A stretch of DNA of 64,000 bases. Origin: Desulfovibrio sp. (lineage in GTDB: Bacteria; Desulfobacterota; Desulfovibrionia; Desulfovibrionales; Desulfovibrionaceae). The notes under the pieces are model-generated. The model was not told the DNA's origin and did no database searches. It saw only the letters and a program-made list of their open reading frames with translations. Shown here in pieces: positions 1 through 9,163 of the stretch. Made by a program: the position numbers and the translations under genes. Where the stretch lies: NCBI GenBank assembly GCA_016208105.1, contig JACQYS010000019.1, forward strand, positions 264,494 to 328,493, in the 5' to 3' direction. Numbering within the stretch: position 1 is the first letter of the stretch; the number at the start of each line of letters is the position of its first letter.

Positions 1-814
1 AGCGCATGCAGCTGCGCACCACGCCCCACGTTACCCGTGGCCTTTCTTTTATTATAACAGCCAGAAGCGCTTGGTGGCACAACTGCACGATCTGACGCGG
101 GAAACCGTCCGTGGCCAGAAATACAGCGAGCAACGCCCCAAAGCTGAAAAGCCCTTCCGGAGAAATATCCTTTGAGCACATGGCCAGCCGGGCCTGGATC
201 AGCTCACGCGTGTCCTGGAAGTCCAGAGGCTCTATCCTGTAGCGCAAGTTCACCCTGTCAGCCAGGTTGGCCTTGGCTTCCAAAATCGGCTCAAATTCCA
301 ACTGGCCGAAGATGACGATCTGCAACAGCTTGTTTTCGTTGGTTTCGAAGTTGAGAAGCTCCCGGAGGATCTCCAGACACTCGAGAGACATCTTCTGGCC
401 TTCGTCCACAATGAGGACCACGAGTTGGTCCTCTTCGACTGCAAGCCCCCACAGGGCATTTTTGATGTTTTCCCGAAGCTGCCAGTCGCTGGCCTGCCCC
501 GCCGCCTGTGCATCCACCCCGAAAAAACCATTCAATTGGACAAGCAGCTCTCTGGCGTCTGAAAAGGTCGGGTCCAGAATGAGATGGGTGACTACTCCCT
601 GGCGCTCCGCTAGCACCCGGATGAGCTGACGGCACAAGGTGGTCTTGCCCGTTCCCACGTGCCCCGTGACCACGGACAAGCCCCTCTTGAGGCGAATGGC
701 TATCTCAAGAGCCTGCAGACATTCCCGGTGCTGTTTGGTGCGATAGAACAGCTCCGGGTCCGGGGAGTTGGAAAAAGGCTCCCGGCGAAGATTCAACACC
801 TCGAAATACCGCAT
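1..814 (-). CDS. ExeA/MshM-type AAA ATPase, pilus/secretion associated (3' end cut by window edge)
   Basis: About 271 codons are visible on the minus strand before the window ends, so the C-terminus is missing. The protein starts with ATG one base after the stop of the secretin gene, which implies translational coupling. A Walker A motif GHVGTGKTT lies at about residues 51-59, and a Walker B-like LIVDEGQ lies at about 134-140. The opening, with a conserved short hydrophobic stretch followed by 'PFSNSPDPELFY', is typical of the ExeA/GspA/MshM family. Members of this family are ATPases that act with secretins in type II secretion or MSHA-type pilus assembly, often by engaging peptidoglycan through a C-terminal domain that would lie off the window. 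Its place as last gene of the pil operon supports a role in secretin placement or pilus assembly. Whether it binds peptidoglycan cannot be seen here. Confidence 0.85.
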   Translation of the reverse strand, partial: MRYFEVLNLRREPFSNSPDPELFYRTKQHRECLQALEIAIRLKRGLSVVTGHVGTGKTTLCRQLIRVLAERQGVVTHLILDPTFSDARELLVQLNGFFGVDAQAAGQASDWQLRENIKNALWGLAVEEDQLVVLIVDEGQKMSLECLEILRELLNFETNENKLLQIVIFGQLEFEPILEAKANLADRVNLRYRIEPLDFQDTRELIQARLAMCSKDISPEGLFSFGALLAVFLATDGFPRQIVQLCHQALLAVIIKERPRVTWGVVRSCMR

Positions 815-815
815 G

Positions 816-2630
816 TCAGCTGCCGGGTCTTCCAGGCTGCGGAACGGTTGGAGCCGGCCCCAAGGGTATCGGCTGCCGGTCTGGGGACCCTGGACGACCT
901 GATGGAGTCTGGGGGGCCTGGGACATGGGCTGAGGCCCCTCAGCTATTGCCGTTCCGCCTTTGAGGATAGTGGGAGTGATGAATATGAGGACATCCTGCT
1001 TCGTGTCTTGCTTGCTCTTGTCGCCGAACAGATAACCGGCTGCGGGAATATCCTTGAGCCCGGGGAAACCCTGGCTCGATTTTGATTTGGTGTGTTTGGC
1101 CAGCCCTGAAATGATGATGGTGGAACCGTCCTCCACGATGAGTGTGGTGTTGGTCTCCTTCTTGCGGATGGGCGGATTGCCCTGCACCCATTGCGTCTGA
1201 TCCGTGACCACTTCATCATTTTTTATGATGAGCTTCATACGCAGATTCCTGCCGTCGATGACATGCGGCGTCATTTCCAGGCGCAGCACCGCATCTATGA
1301 ACTGCACGTTAGTACCGTTCTGAGAAACTGAGACATACGGCACCTTCTCGCCATTTTCGGTGAAGGCCATGCTGTTGTCCAAGGTGGTGAGCGATGGCTC
1401 GGAGAGGATGCTGACCTTGCCGTCCCGGGCCAGCGCGGTAAGCTGCATCTGGAGAATGTTGTTGTTGATATTGCCCCAAAGGAAGTTGATGGCCGCTCCC
1501 TGCGCCCCCAGGCCCGCACCCGGAGGCGAGCCTGTGTTTGTGATTGCGGCAGGGAAATTGAAGGCGTACCCGCGACTGGAAGGCCCAAGCCCGTAGGTGT
1601 TGGTATAGGTGACGGTACCGTCCGACGCAACGGTCCTATCGGTTGAGGACTGTATAAAGGCACTGTTGCCGCTGGGGTCCGCGATGGACTTGAAAAAGCC
1701 GCCCCATTGAAAACCTATGTCTTGCAAAGAGTCCTTGGTGGCCTCCACGATGAACGCCTTCAGGTGCACCTGGAGCCTTGGCTCGTCGAGTTTTTCAACG
1801 AGTTTCACCAGCATCTCAGCATGTTCTCTGGGGGCCTGGATGACGATGGAACTTGAATGCCTGTCGGCCACGACCAATCCCTTGATCTTCCCTGCAAGTT
1901 CATCGCTGCCCGAGGCGGCGCCAGCAGCCGGGGCGCCTGGCGCTCCGGGAGCAGCGCCGGGAGCACCACCTGGAGCCGCCCCAGAGGAAGCCAGGTATCC
2001 CTTCAGAGTTTTTTCCAACTCGGTGACGTCCGCGTAGTTCACCTGAACCTTAACGGTCACCATGGGCTCAACGGTTTTTTGCTTCTCGGTTTGGGCCATT
2101 TTCTCAGCAACGGCCTTCTTCATTTCGTTCTGGCCCTTCATATCTTCCAGTGTCATGACACGGATGATCTCCCCGTCCCAATCGTAGCTCAATCCGTTGG
2201 CATTGAGGATTGAATTGAAGGCCTGGTCCCAGGGAGTCTCGCTGACGTTTAGGTTCACCTTATGCTTACCCTGGTTCTCGGGAGCCTGGAGGGAGGCGGA
2301 GAGAATGATGTTTTGATTGGCGATGCGAGCCATGGAACGCAGCACCGCCTGAAGGTCCGTATTGTAGAAATTGAGCGACACCCGCATTGTGGGCAGGTTG
2401 CGTTTTGGCTTTTCGTCTATGATTTTTGCGTCTGACTTCACCTGGAGCTGGGAGAACTCCACTTTACGGTCCTGGTGCGTATAGGTTTTGTCTTTTGTTT
2501 CTTCTGCTACTTTCTCCCATTTCTCCATGAAGGGGTCTTTCTCTTTCTTGTCCGCACAGGCCGCAAGCAGGATGACAAGCCCCAGCATAGCCGCCCATAA
2601 AATTCGTATGTGGAAATGGATATTTTTCAT
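816..2630 (-). CDS. Lipoprotein secretin, PilQ/MshL type
   Basis: This is an outer-membrane secretin, the ring through which a type IV pilus leaves the cell. The N-terminus has a lipoprotein signal with lipobox LAAC, so Cys25 would be lipidated. A secretin/TonB short N-terminal domain (about residues 83-160) is followed by an N1-like domain (about 190-290), interrupted by an Ala/Gly/Pro-rich linker at about 216-243. The secretin core runs from about 295 to 560 and ends with the signature around 'FPGLKDIPAAGYLFGD'. A Pro-rich tail of about 40 residues follows. At 604 residues, with no AMIN domains, it resembles MshL more than classical PilQ. It is fourth in a leftward operon after the PilM-PilN, PilO and PilP-like genes and is followed by the ATPase gene. 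Confidence 0.92.
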   Translation of the reverse strand: MKNIHFHIRILWAAMLGLVILLAACADKKEKDPFMEKWEKVAEETKDKTYTHQDRKVEFSQLQVKSDAKIIDEKPKRNLPTMRVSLNFYNTDLQAVLRSMARIANQNIILSASLQAPENQGKHKVNLNVSETPWDQAFNSILNANGLSYDWDGEIIRVMTLEDMKGQNEMKKAVAEKMAQTEKQKTVEPMVTVKVQVNYADVTELEKTLKGYLASSGAAPGGAPGAAPGAPGAPAAGAASGSDELAGKIKGLVVADRHSSSIVIQAPREHAEMLVKLVEKLDEPRLQVHLKAFIVEATKDSLQDIGFQWGGFFKSIADPSGNSAFIQSSTDRTVASDGTVTYTNTYGLGPSSRGYAFNFPAAITNTGSPPGAGLGAQGAAINFLWGNINNNILQMQLTALARDGKVSILSEPSLTTLDNSMAFTENGEKVPYVSVSQNGTNVQFIDAVLRLEMTPHVIDGRNLRMKLIIKNDEVVTDQTQWVQGNPPIRKKETNTTLIVEDGSTIIISGLAKHTKSKSSQGFPGLKDIPAAGYLFGDKSKQDTKQDVLIFITPTILKGGTAIAEGPQPMSQAPQTPSGRPGSPDRQPIPLGPAPTVPQPGRPGS

Positions 2631-2662
2631 TCAGCACTCCTTGGCGCGGCTGTCCACGCCCC

Positions 2663-3154
2663 CTACCGTCCGGTGAAGAAACTCGGGTCCTGGTAGGGAA
2701 TGCGCACCTTGTTTTTGCGCACAACGCCCTGAAGCACCACTGCTTCAGGCGTAATCTCGCCAACCTCGAATCCACCGCTCTCGAGCTGCTCGCCCACCTG
2801 GTATTCACGGCCATTGATTACGGCCAGACTGCGGTCGCCGATGCGGATGAACCCGGTAAAATGAAATTTGTCACGGTCCACTTGCGCTTCAGGGTCGGGA
2901 GGTTTCGGCCCCAGGGGGTCACGCGGCCAGGCGTCCTGGGCATTGGTGACCGCATGTATTTCGCGGGGCGTAAGCTTCACCCTTTCCAAAGCTTGGAGCT
3001 GAGATTCCGCGGCCTTTCTTGAATCGGCCAACTTTTGTGGAGTCATCTCGGGAGAACGGGGAGCCGAGGACGGCCAAAGCAGATACACGACCGACGCCAG
3101 TATGGCCGCACCCATTCCGCCGAGCAGGATCCGTTCTCGCTTGGATATTTCCAT
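2663..3154 (-). CDS. PilP-like inner-membrane pilus assembly protein
   Basis: This is a 163-residue protein with one membrane segment near the N-terminus (about residues 9-26) and a periplasmic remainder. The C-terminal part (about 95-160) has the short beta-rich pattern of PilP/GspC homology-region proteins, with 'FTGFIRIGDRSLAVINGREYQ' split by a turn and then 'VGEQLESGGFEVGEI'. In type IV pilus systems PilP links the PilN-PilO inner-membrane complex to the secretin. Position between the pilO-like and secretin genes fits that role exactly. Sequence similarity to classical PilP is weak by eye: there is no lipobox, and the protein is anchored by a transmembrane helix as in GspC. The name is therefore based on context plus architecture. 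Confidence 0.7.
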   Translation of the reverse strand: MEISKRERILLGGMGAAILASVVYLLWPSSAPRSPEMTPQKLADSRKAAESQLQALERVKLTPREIHAVTNAQDAWPRDPLGPKPPDPEAQVDRDKFHFTGFIRIGDRSLAVINGREYQVGEQLESGGFEVGEITPEAVVLQGVVRKNKVRIPYQDPSFFTGR

Positions 3155-3157
3155 ATC

Positions 3158-3697
3158 CTACTCCGCGGCCACCCACACCGTGAGGGTGTAGTCCCTCGGC
3201 CCGTTGCCGGGTGCAACCCGAAGGGTTTCGATGTTCTCGAAACTGGCCATCATGGCCAATTCGCCAAGGAATGCCCTGAACTGCTCCAGCGAACCTCGTA
3301 CGTGAATGTTCACTGCGAGCGATTTGGAACCCTTGCCAAGCGTGCTCGGGTCTGGGACTACTGATTGGGCTTCCAGCCCGGTTTTCACGATCAATTGCGC
3401 CATCGAATCCGTGAGTTCTGAAACGTCTTTCTGCCCGAGGCTTTGTCTCTCTGGAAGTTTAGGCGCCTTTACCCCTCCCGCCTGGGCGATTCCCAGCATT
3501 TTCATATAGATGGGGTGCAGTGCGCTTTGTTCCTCGATACGGTACTTCACCTGCTCGATCTGGCTGTCCTGCTCCAACAGGTGTTTCTGCATGGGGATGA
3601 TGCCCAGAAGCACAAACAGTACGACCACTCCGGACCCGATAAGCAGATACAGCGCAGTCCTGGGGGGAAGATTGCTCAATAAATTTCTGGCGGACAT
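3158..3697 (-). CDS. pilO: PilO-like inner-membrane alignment protein
   Basis: This 179-residue protein has a short cytoplasmic N-terminus, a membrane helix at about residues 15-35 ('ALYLLIGSGVVVLFVLLGI'), a coiled-coil-prone stretch (about 36-60) and a periplasmic ferredoxin-like domain. That is the layout of PilO/GspM proteins. PilO dimerises with PilN and positions the secretin over the pilus motor. The gene abuts the PilM-PilN fusion gene without a gap (stop at 3698, start at 3697) and is followed after 3 bases by the PilP-like gene, so the order M-N-O-P-Q of type IVa pili is kept. The assignment is mostly architectural and positional. Confidence 0.78.
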   Translation of the reverse strand: MSARNLLSNLPPRTALYLLIGSGVVVLFVLLGIIPMQKHLLEQDSQIEQVKYRIEEQSALHPIYMKMLGIAQAGGVKAPKLPERQSLGQKDVSELTDSMAQLIVKTGLEAQSVVPDPSTLGKGSKSLAVNIHVRGSLEQFRAFLGELAMMASFENIETLRVAPGNGPRDYTLTVWVAAE

Positions 3698-5788
3698 CTA
3701 TCGCCTCACCTGGCAGGAAAGGGTGAACCTAAGAACATCCTCCCCTGCAGCGGTCATTTCCACTGAACGCTTGCTCACCGAGGGCTCGCCCAAAAGAGGA
3801 GAGGTACGAAGCTGCACCAGGTAAGCCGACAGCAGCGACTCGAGTATTTGGCTGTCTCCCTTGACGTACCCCTCCAGAGTGAGCGTATCCATGGCTTCAC
3901 GACCCTTTCCGGCCGGGCGCGGCCCTGGTTTCCCTTGGGTTTCCTGGGTCGTCTGAGGCTGCTCCTCCGGCGTGCCCAGATCCATGGAGATACTGAACAA
4001 TTTGACATTCTCCGGTGTGAGGCCTGTTATGTCGCGCAGCACTGCGGCCGGCCTGCTCCGGTTGGCGAAACGACGCATGTTGTCTACCGCTTGGCGCACT
4101 TTGGAACCGGTGCTTAAAAGCAGGGGCATGTCCACTAAAGGTTGATACTCCCTGAGCCTTCCTTCTAAAACGCTGAGTTCTTGCTTTTTGACGTAGGATT
4201 GCGTCTGTTGCCAGATGAAAAAGCCAAGAATCACGACAGCCACGCCAAGCCAGCTGAGTGCCACCACCCGGTTGAGACTCTCGACCCGGTCTTCCTCCTC
4301 CTTCTGTTTGTAGGTGTGGAGGAGGTTGCAGGCAGACCTTTCCGCCCCGGTGAGCCCTAGAACTAGACCGTAGGGCTGCCGTTCCGCCAAAGAAAGGAAC
4401 GGGGCTGCAATTTGAAGCCTTCCAAGGTTGTCCGGAGACAACGGGTCAAGCAGCCTGCAAGGCAGGCCGAGTTTCCCGCTCAGGTAATCAAGCATCCCTG
4501 GATCGCCGCCCAGGGGGCCGCTCAGGGTAAGGCTCCCTACCTGCTCGTTTCCCAAGGTGACCGCGTGGTGGGAAAAGGTCATCTGCACTTGCCGCAGCAG
4601 GCGCTCCCAGGCTGGCTTGAGCATCTCCAGCACGTCAGCGGTCGTGAAATTCCTGCCGGGGTGGCCCTCGGGGAGGGACTGTGGCCCGTCGGCAAAGTTT
4701 TCAATCAAAGCCAGCGACTCCTCCACACTAAGACCTGCGGGTTTTGCTTCGGCCACATCGGGCTTAGATGCCATAGACTCGATCTCTATTGGGATGGCTG
4801 AGGAAAAAACCGCCTCCTCGGGCACCACGGCAATCGACTCTCCGGACACAGGTTCCGATCCGACAATTGCTGGATGCGGAGTGAATTCCTTGGACGCTTC
4901 GGCCAAGGACTGAGCCATGGCCGAAAGCCCCCCCTTGAGCACCCGAACAATCTGGAGGTTTCCTCCGCTGAAAATTTCGATTCGTGAAAACTCGCCGCCA
5001 AGATGCAGGCAGGCTTGGGTTTTTTCGCCGTCCTCAACCCAGCCACCCCGCAAAAGGTTGCGCATTGAGACGGAAGGCAGCGTGATCCCGGCAAGCGGAT
5101 AACCCGCCTGAAGAAAGAGATTCCTTAATTTCTCGAATTCTTCCCGCTTCACCGTATAGGCTAGCACGGAAAGGCGCGGAGCCCCCTTCTCAATCACTTC
5201 GCCCTGGAGCTCGTAGTCGAAAACCACCTCCGCGTCATCGAAGGAGGCCTCTTTCTTGGCGGTCCAGTAAATGGCGTTGGACAGCTGTTTCTTGTTGGTC
5301 TTGGGAACTTGCAGGAAGCGCAGATCAGCGGTTTCAGCAGGAACAACCGCCCAGACATCGGCATCGGCCTTGCCAAGAAAATCCTTCAAGGCCAGGCGAA
5401 GAACAAGGGAGAGTTCCGGGGCGTCCGGGCCTTGTTCTGGAATTGAAATGGTTTTGAATTCAAGTGCCCGGGAGCGCCCGGACCCCGAAGTGAGCTTGAC
5501 CATGCGGATGACCCCGCCAGCAAGCTCCACCCCAAGGTGCACATTCTTGGAACTGCCTCCCGCGCCCGGGCCAGCCTTCAAAGAAAGTCCAAAATTCCAC
5601 TTTCTTTTGGGCGCCAAGGGTTGTGGTGCGGGAGTTTCCACCCCGCCGCCCTTCTTCCCCGAACCCCTGATCATATCCAGGAGCTTATCGGTGGACGATG
5701 CTTTGGGAGACGTGTCCACTGCCGAATTCTCCAACCTGTGCTGCACGTTGTTGGAAAACAACGATGGCGATTTGCAGAGAAAAGTCAA
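3698..5788 (-). CDS. Fused PilM-PilN type IV pilus assembly protein
   Basis: In this 696-residue protein an actin-like PilM domain (about residues 83-480, opening 'VHLGVELAGGVIRMVKL') is joined to a single membrane helix (about 507-526) and a PilN-like periplasmic domain (about 530-690). PilM normally binds the cytoplasmic tail of PilN; here the two are one chain, as in GspL of type II secretion. About 80 N-terminal residues are low-complexity and basic. The longest frame starts with TTG at 5788, with AGGG seven bases upstream; internal GTG codons are alternatives, so the true start could be about 20 residues later. The PilN part carries a Gln/Pro/Gly-rich insert at about 605-630. It is the first gene of the leftward pil operon. 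Confidence 0.85.
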   Translation of the reverse strand: MTFLCKSPSLFSNNVQHRLENSAVDTSPKASSTDKLLDMIRGSGKKGGGVETPAPQPLAPKRKWNFGLSLKAGPGAGGSSKNVHLGVELAGGVIRMVKLTSGSGRSRALEFKTISIPEQGPDAPELSLVLRLALKDFLGKADADVWAVVPAETADLRFLQVPKTNKKQLSNAIYWTAKKEASFDDAEVVFDYELQGEVIEKGAPRLSVLAYTVKREEFEKLRNLFLQAGYPLAGITLPSVSMRNLLRGGWVEDGEKTQACLHLGGEFSRIEIFSGGNLQIVRVLKGGLSAMAQSLAEASKEFTPHPAIVGSEPVSGESIAVVPEEAVFSSAIPIEIESMASKPDVAEAKPAGLSVEESLALIENFADGPQSLPEGHPGRNFTTADVLEMLKPAWERLLRQVQMTFSHHAVTLGNEQVGSLTLSGPLGGDPGMLDYLSGKLGLPCRLLDPLSPDNLGRLQIAAPFLSLAERQPYGLVLGLTGAERSACNLLHTYKQKEEEDRVESLNRVVALSWLGVAVVILGFFIWQQTQSYVKKQELSVLEGRLREYQPLVDMPLLLSTGSKVRQAVDNMRRFANRSRPAAVLRDITGLTPENVKLFSISMDLGTPEEQPQTTQETQGKPGPRPAGKGREAMDTLTLEGYVKGDSQILESLLSAYLVQLRTSPLLGEPSVSKRSVEMTAAGEDVLRFTLSCQVRR

Positions 5789-6224
5789 GCGCTATCCCTG
5801 AGACGCAACACAAATTTCAATGCATTGTCATCGTGTCCAGGGTTTTCTCGCGTTGTCAAAAGCACTCAAACAGCAACCGGACCGCACCTTTCCCTCCTCA
5901 TACTTACAACGCATATGCATGCCCCTCCAGGGAGCATCTTCATCACGTTTCCCAGGGATATGCTTTAGCCCACAGCGAAAAAATGATCTAAAACATCCGC
6001 GATGATCGCTACTGAAGATTCATCTCCAGAGAAACCCATCGGGCAAACAGCTCTTCCCTGAACTTGGACAGAAACACCTTCAACGCAAGAGTCTTCGAAG
6101 ACAATTACAAAATAGCAATGTGTGGAACAGCCAAACAATCTTTACGGATCATACGCAATGACCCCATTGGACTGCCGGGCATGATGATGTATATGCTTGA
6201 AAGAGAAACCCCAGGGGAGAGCAC
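5789..6224. other. Divergent intergenic region between pilMN and pilT
   Basis: These 436 bases separate the leftward pil operon from the rightward pilT genes and must hold both promoters. The stretch is visibly richer in A+T than the flanking genes. I see a short perfect palindrome GCGATGATCGC at 5999-6009 and the AT-rich GCATATGC near 5912, but no convincing sigma-54 or sigma-70 pair. Short frames in both directions lack ribosome binding sites and family resemblance, so I call no gene here. Confidence 0.6.
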
Positions 6225-7304
<1,080 letters not shown>

Positions 7305-7418
7305 GACTGGCTGAACGGCAGGAACCCGTACCGAACGGAAAGAGAACTACTCACCTCTGCCCAAGCCAGCGGATACGGCTTGTTTTGTCCATGACCGCCT
7401 AAACGTGGAGATCCCGAG

Positions 7419-8603
7419 ATGCTCAGATCGCACTTCGACCATCTGATCGGCCTGGCTCTAACCCAGGCGCCATCGCTTTCCGACGTGCTCTTCACCGTGG
7501 ACAAGAAGGTCCAGGCCGAGCAGCACGGTCAGCTGACCGATCTCGATCTGCCGCTTGGTCCCTTGGTGGCCAGGCAGACCGAGGCCATGGCCCAAGTGCT
7601 CATGGGCCGGGGCGTCCGCCTCTATCGGGACCTCATGACCCGGGGTTCCTGCGACCTCTCCTACGAGCACCCGTCCAAGATCCGTTTCCGCGTCAACATC
7701 TTCTGGCAAAGAGGGTCACTGGCCTTGGTGCTCAGGCAGCTCTCCTCCATGGCCCCAACCATGGCCCAGCTCGGCCTGCCCGGCCAGTTTGGCGAAATGG
7801 CAAAAGAGAAGTTCGGCCTCATCCTTGTTACCGGCGCAACCGGAACCGGCAAGTCCACATCATTGGCCGCGCTCATCGATGAAATAAACGAGAAGAACGC
7901 GGTGCACATTGTCACCCTGGAAGACCCCGTGGAATTCGTACACCCCCACAAGCGGGGCACGGTGAACCAGCGTGAACTGGGCCAGGACTTCGACTCCTTC
8001 GCCTCCGGGCTGCGCGCGGCCCTTCGCCAGGCCCCCAAGGTTATCCTGGTGGGCGAAATGCGCGACCGTGAGACTGTGGAAACCGCCCTGCAGGCCGCCG
8101 AAACCGGCCACCTGGTCCTTGGCACCTTGCACACCTCGGACACCGGCCAGACCATCAACCGCATCATCGGCATGTTCGAGACCAGCGAAGAGCAGCTCAT
8201 CCGTCAGCGCCTTGGTGCCAGCCTCAAATACGTTGTGTCCCAGAGGCTCATGCAGAAGGTGGGCGGCGGACGGGTCGCGGCCTTTGAAATTCTCAAAAAC
8301 AACCTCCAGATCCGCGAGATCATCCAGACCGGTGAATCAGGAGAAAAGACCTATTACGGATCGGTTGAGTCCGGCTCCACCTACGGAATGTTCACCTTCG
8401 ACCAGTACCTCCTGGCGCTTTACGAAAAGGGTCTCATCGAGCGGGACACCGCCCTGACCAACGCAACCGACCGGGCCAAACTGACCTTGGCCATCGACCA
8501 GGTCCGCCTTTCCCGGGGCGAGAAAGTCTCTGACTTGGGCGAACTCAAACTTGATATGGATTACAATAAAACAAGCAAGGACGATGAGGAGGATGGGCTA
8601 TGA
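7419..8603 (+). CDS. PilT/PilU-like secretion ATPase paralogue
   Basis: This 394-residue PilT-family ATPase has Walker A GATGTGKST at about residues 139-147, 'VTLEDPVEFVH' as Asp box and 'VILVGEMRDRE' as Walker B. The N-terminal domain diverges strongly from the neighbouring PilT, and the C-terminus carries an acidic tail ending DDEEDGL. These traits fit a PilU-type accessory motor, which assists PilT and is usually unable to retract pili alone; that is inference from family knowledge. GGAG lies eight bases before the ATG. Its stop overlaps the start of the next gene in an ATGA, so this motor and the pseudo-receiver protein are probably translated together. Confidence 0.88.
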   Translation: MLRSHFDHLIGLALTQAPSLSDVLFTVDKKVQAEQHGQLTDLDLPLGPLVARQTEAMAQVLMGRGVRLYRDLMTRGSCDLSYEHPSKIRFRVNIFWQRGSLALVLRQLSSMAPTMAQLGLPGQFGEMAKEKFGLILVTGATGTGKSTSLAALIDEINEKNAVHIVTLEDPVEFVHPHKRGTVNQRELGQDFDSFASGLRAALRQAPKVILVGEMRDRETVETALQAAETGHLVLGTLHTSDTGQTINRIIGMFETSEEQLIRQRLGASLKYVVSQRLMQKVGGGRVAAFEILKNNLQIREIIQTGESGEKTYYGSVESGSTYGMFTFDQYLLALYEKGLIERDTALTNATDRAKLTLAIDQVRLSRGEKVSDLGELKLDMDYNKTSKDDEEDGL

Positions 8604-9037
8604 GCGAGGTGCAACCGGCTATTGAGCCTGAGCTTATCCCCTACGGTATGAAAGCGGCGCTTGTGTGCCTTGAAGACGGACCCTGGCGCGACGGTGCAAA
8701 AGCCTATTTCACCCAGCAAGGCTACTACCTCATGGATGAACCCGACTCGGCCGTAGCGGCGGCCAAGCTCAAGCTCAATTCCCTGGATGTGGTTGTGGCT
8801 GGTGAAGCCAAGACCGAGGCTCTTGGGGAAATGAACTCCCGCCCGGGCCTTAGGCGCCGGGAGACGACGCTTTTCGTCGTGGGCGCACAGCCCAGCATGG
8901 ATGCGTGGGCCGCGTTCCAGTCCGGGGCGGACTGGGTCTTGAACACAGCCGACGCCAGCCGTTGCGCCGAGCTTCTCACTGAGGCCCTCAAACGCCAGGA
9001 AGCCCAAAGGGAACCCTGGAAGCTGGCGCAGGAATAA
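8600..9037 (+). CDS. Receiver-fold protein lacking the phosphoacceptor pocket
   Basis: This 145-residue cytoplasmic protein has the alternating strand/helix pattern of a response-regulator receiver domain: strands near 'AALVCLED', 'LDVVVAGE', 'TTLFVVGA' and 'DWVLNTAD'. The Asp expected at the end of strand 3 is replaced (VVVAGE), and the conserved Lys of strand 5 is absent, so phosphorylation by a histidine kinase is unlikely. It overlaps the PilT-like ATPase gene by four bases, which implies coupled synthesis and perhaps a partner role for that motor. I do not recognise a named family, and the receiver comparison is structural reasoning by eye. An alternative is an unrelated flavodoxin-like fold. 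Confidence 0.55.
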   Translation: MSEVQPAIEPELIPYGMKAALVCLEDGPWRDGAKAYFTQQGYYLMDEPDSAVAAAKLKLNSLDVVVAGEAKTEALGEMNSRPGLRRRETTLFVVGAQPSMDAWAAFQSGADWVLNTADASRCAELLTEALKRQEAQREPWKLAQE

Positions 9038-9163
9038 GGGATCACTCCTCCCACAATGATGTGGCTTCCTCTGCGGGACACGCCAGACAGGTGAGGGCGG
9101 CTTGCGCATGAGAAGCCGGGCGGGTATGTTTCCGAAGCCCCACATCCCCCACCGGAAGGTACC

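Noticed and set aside
5820-6005. Short plus-strand frames in the pilMN-pilT gap
   Set aside because: They lack Shine-Dalgarno sequences, overlap each other in different frames and resemble no protein.
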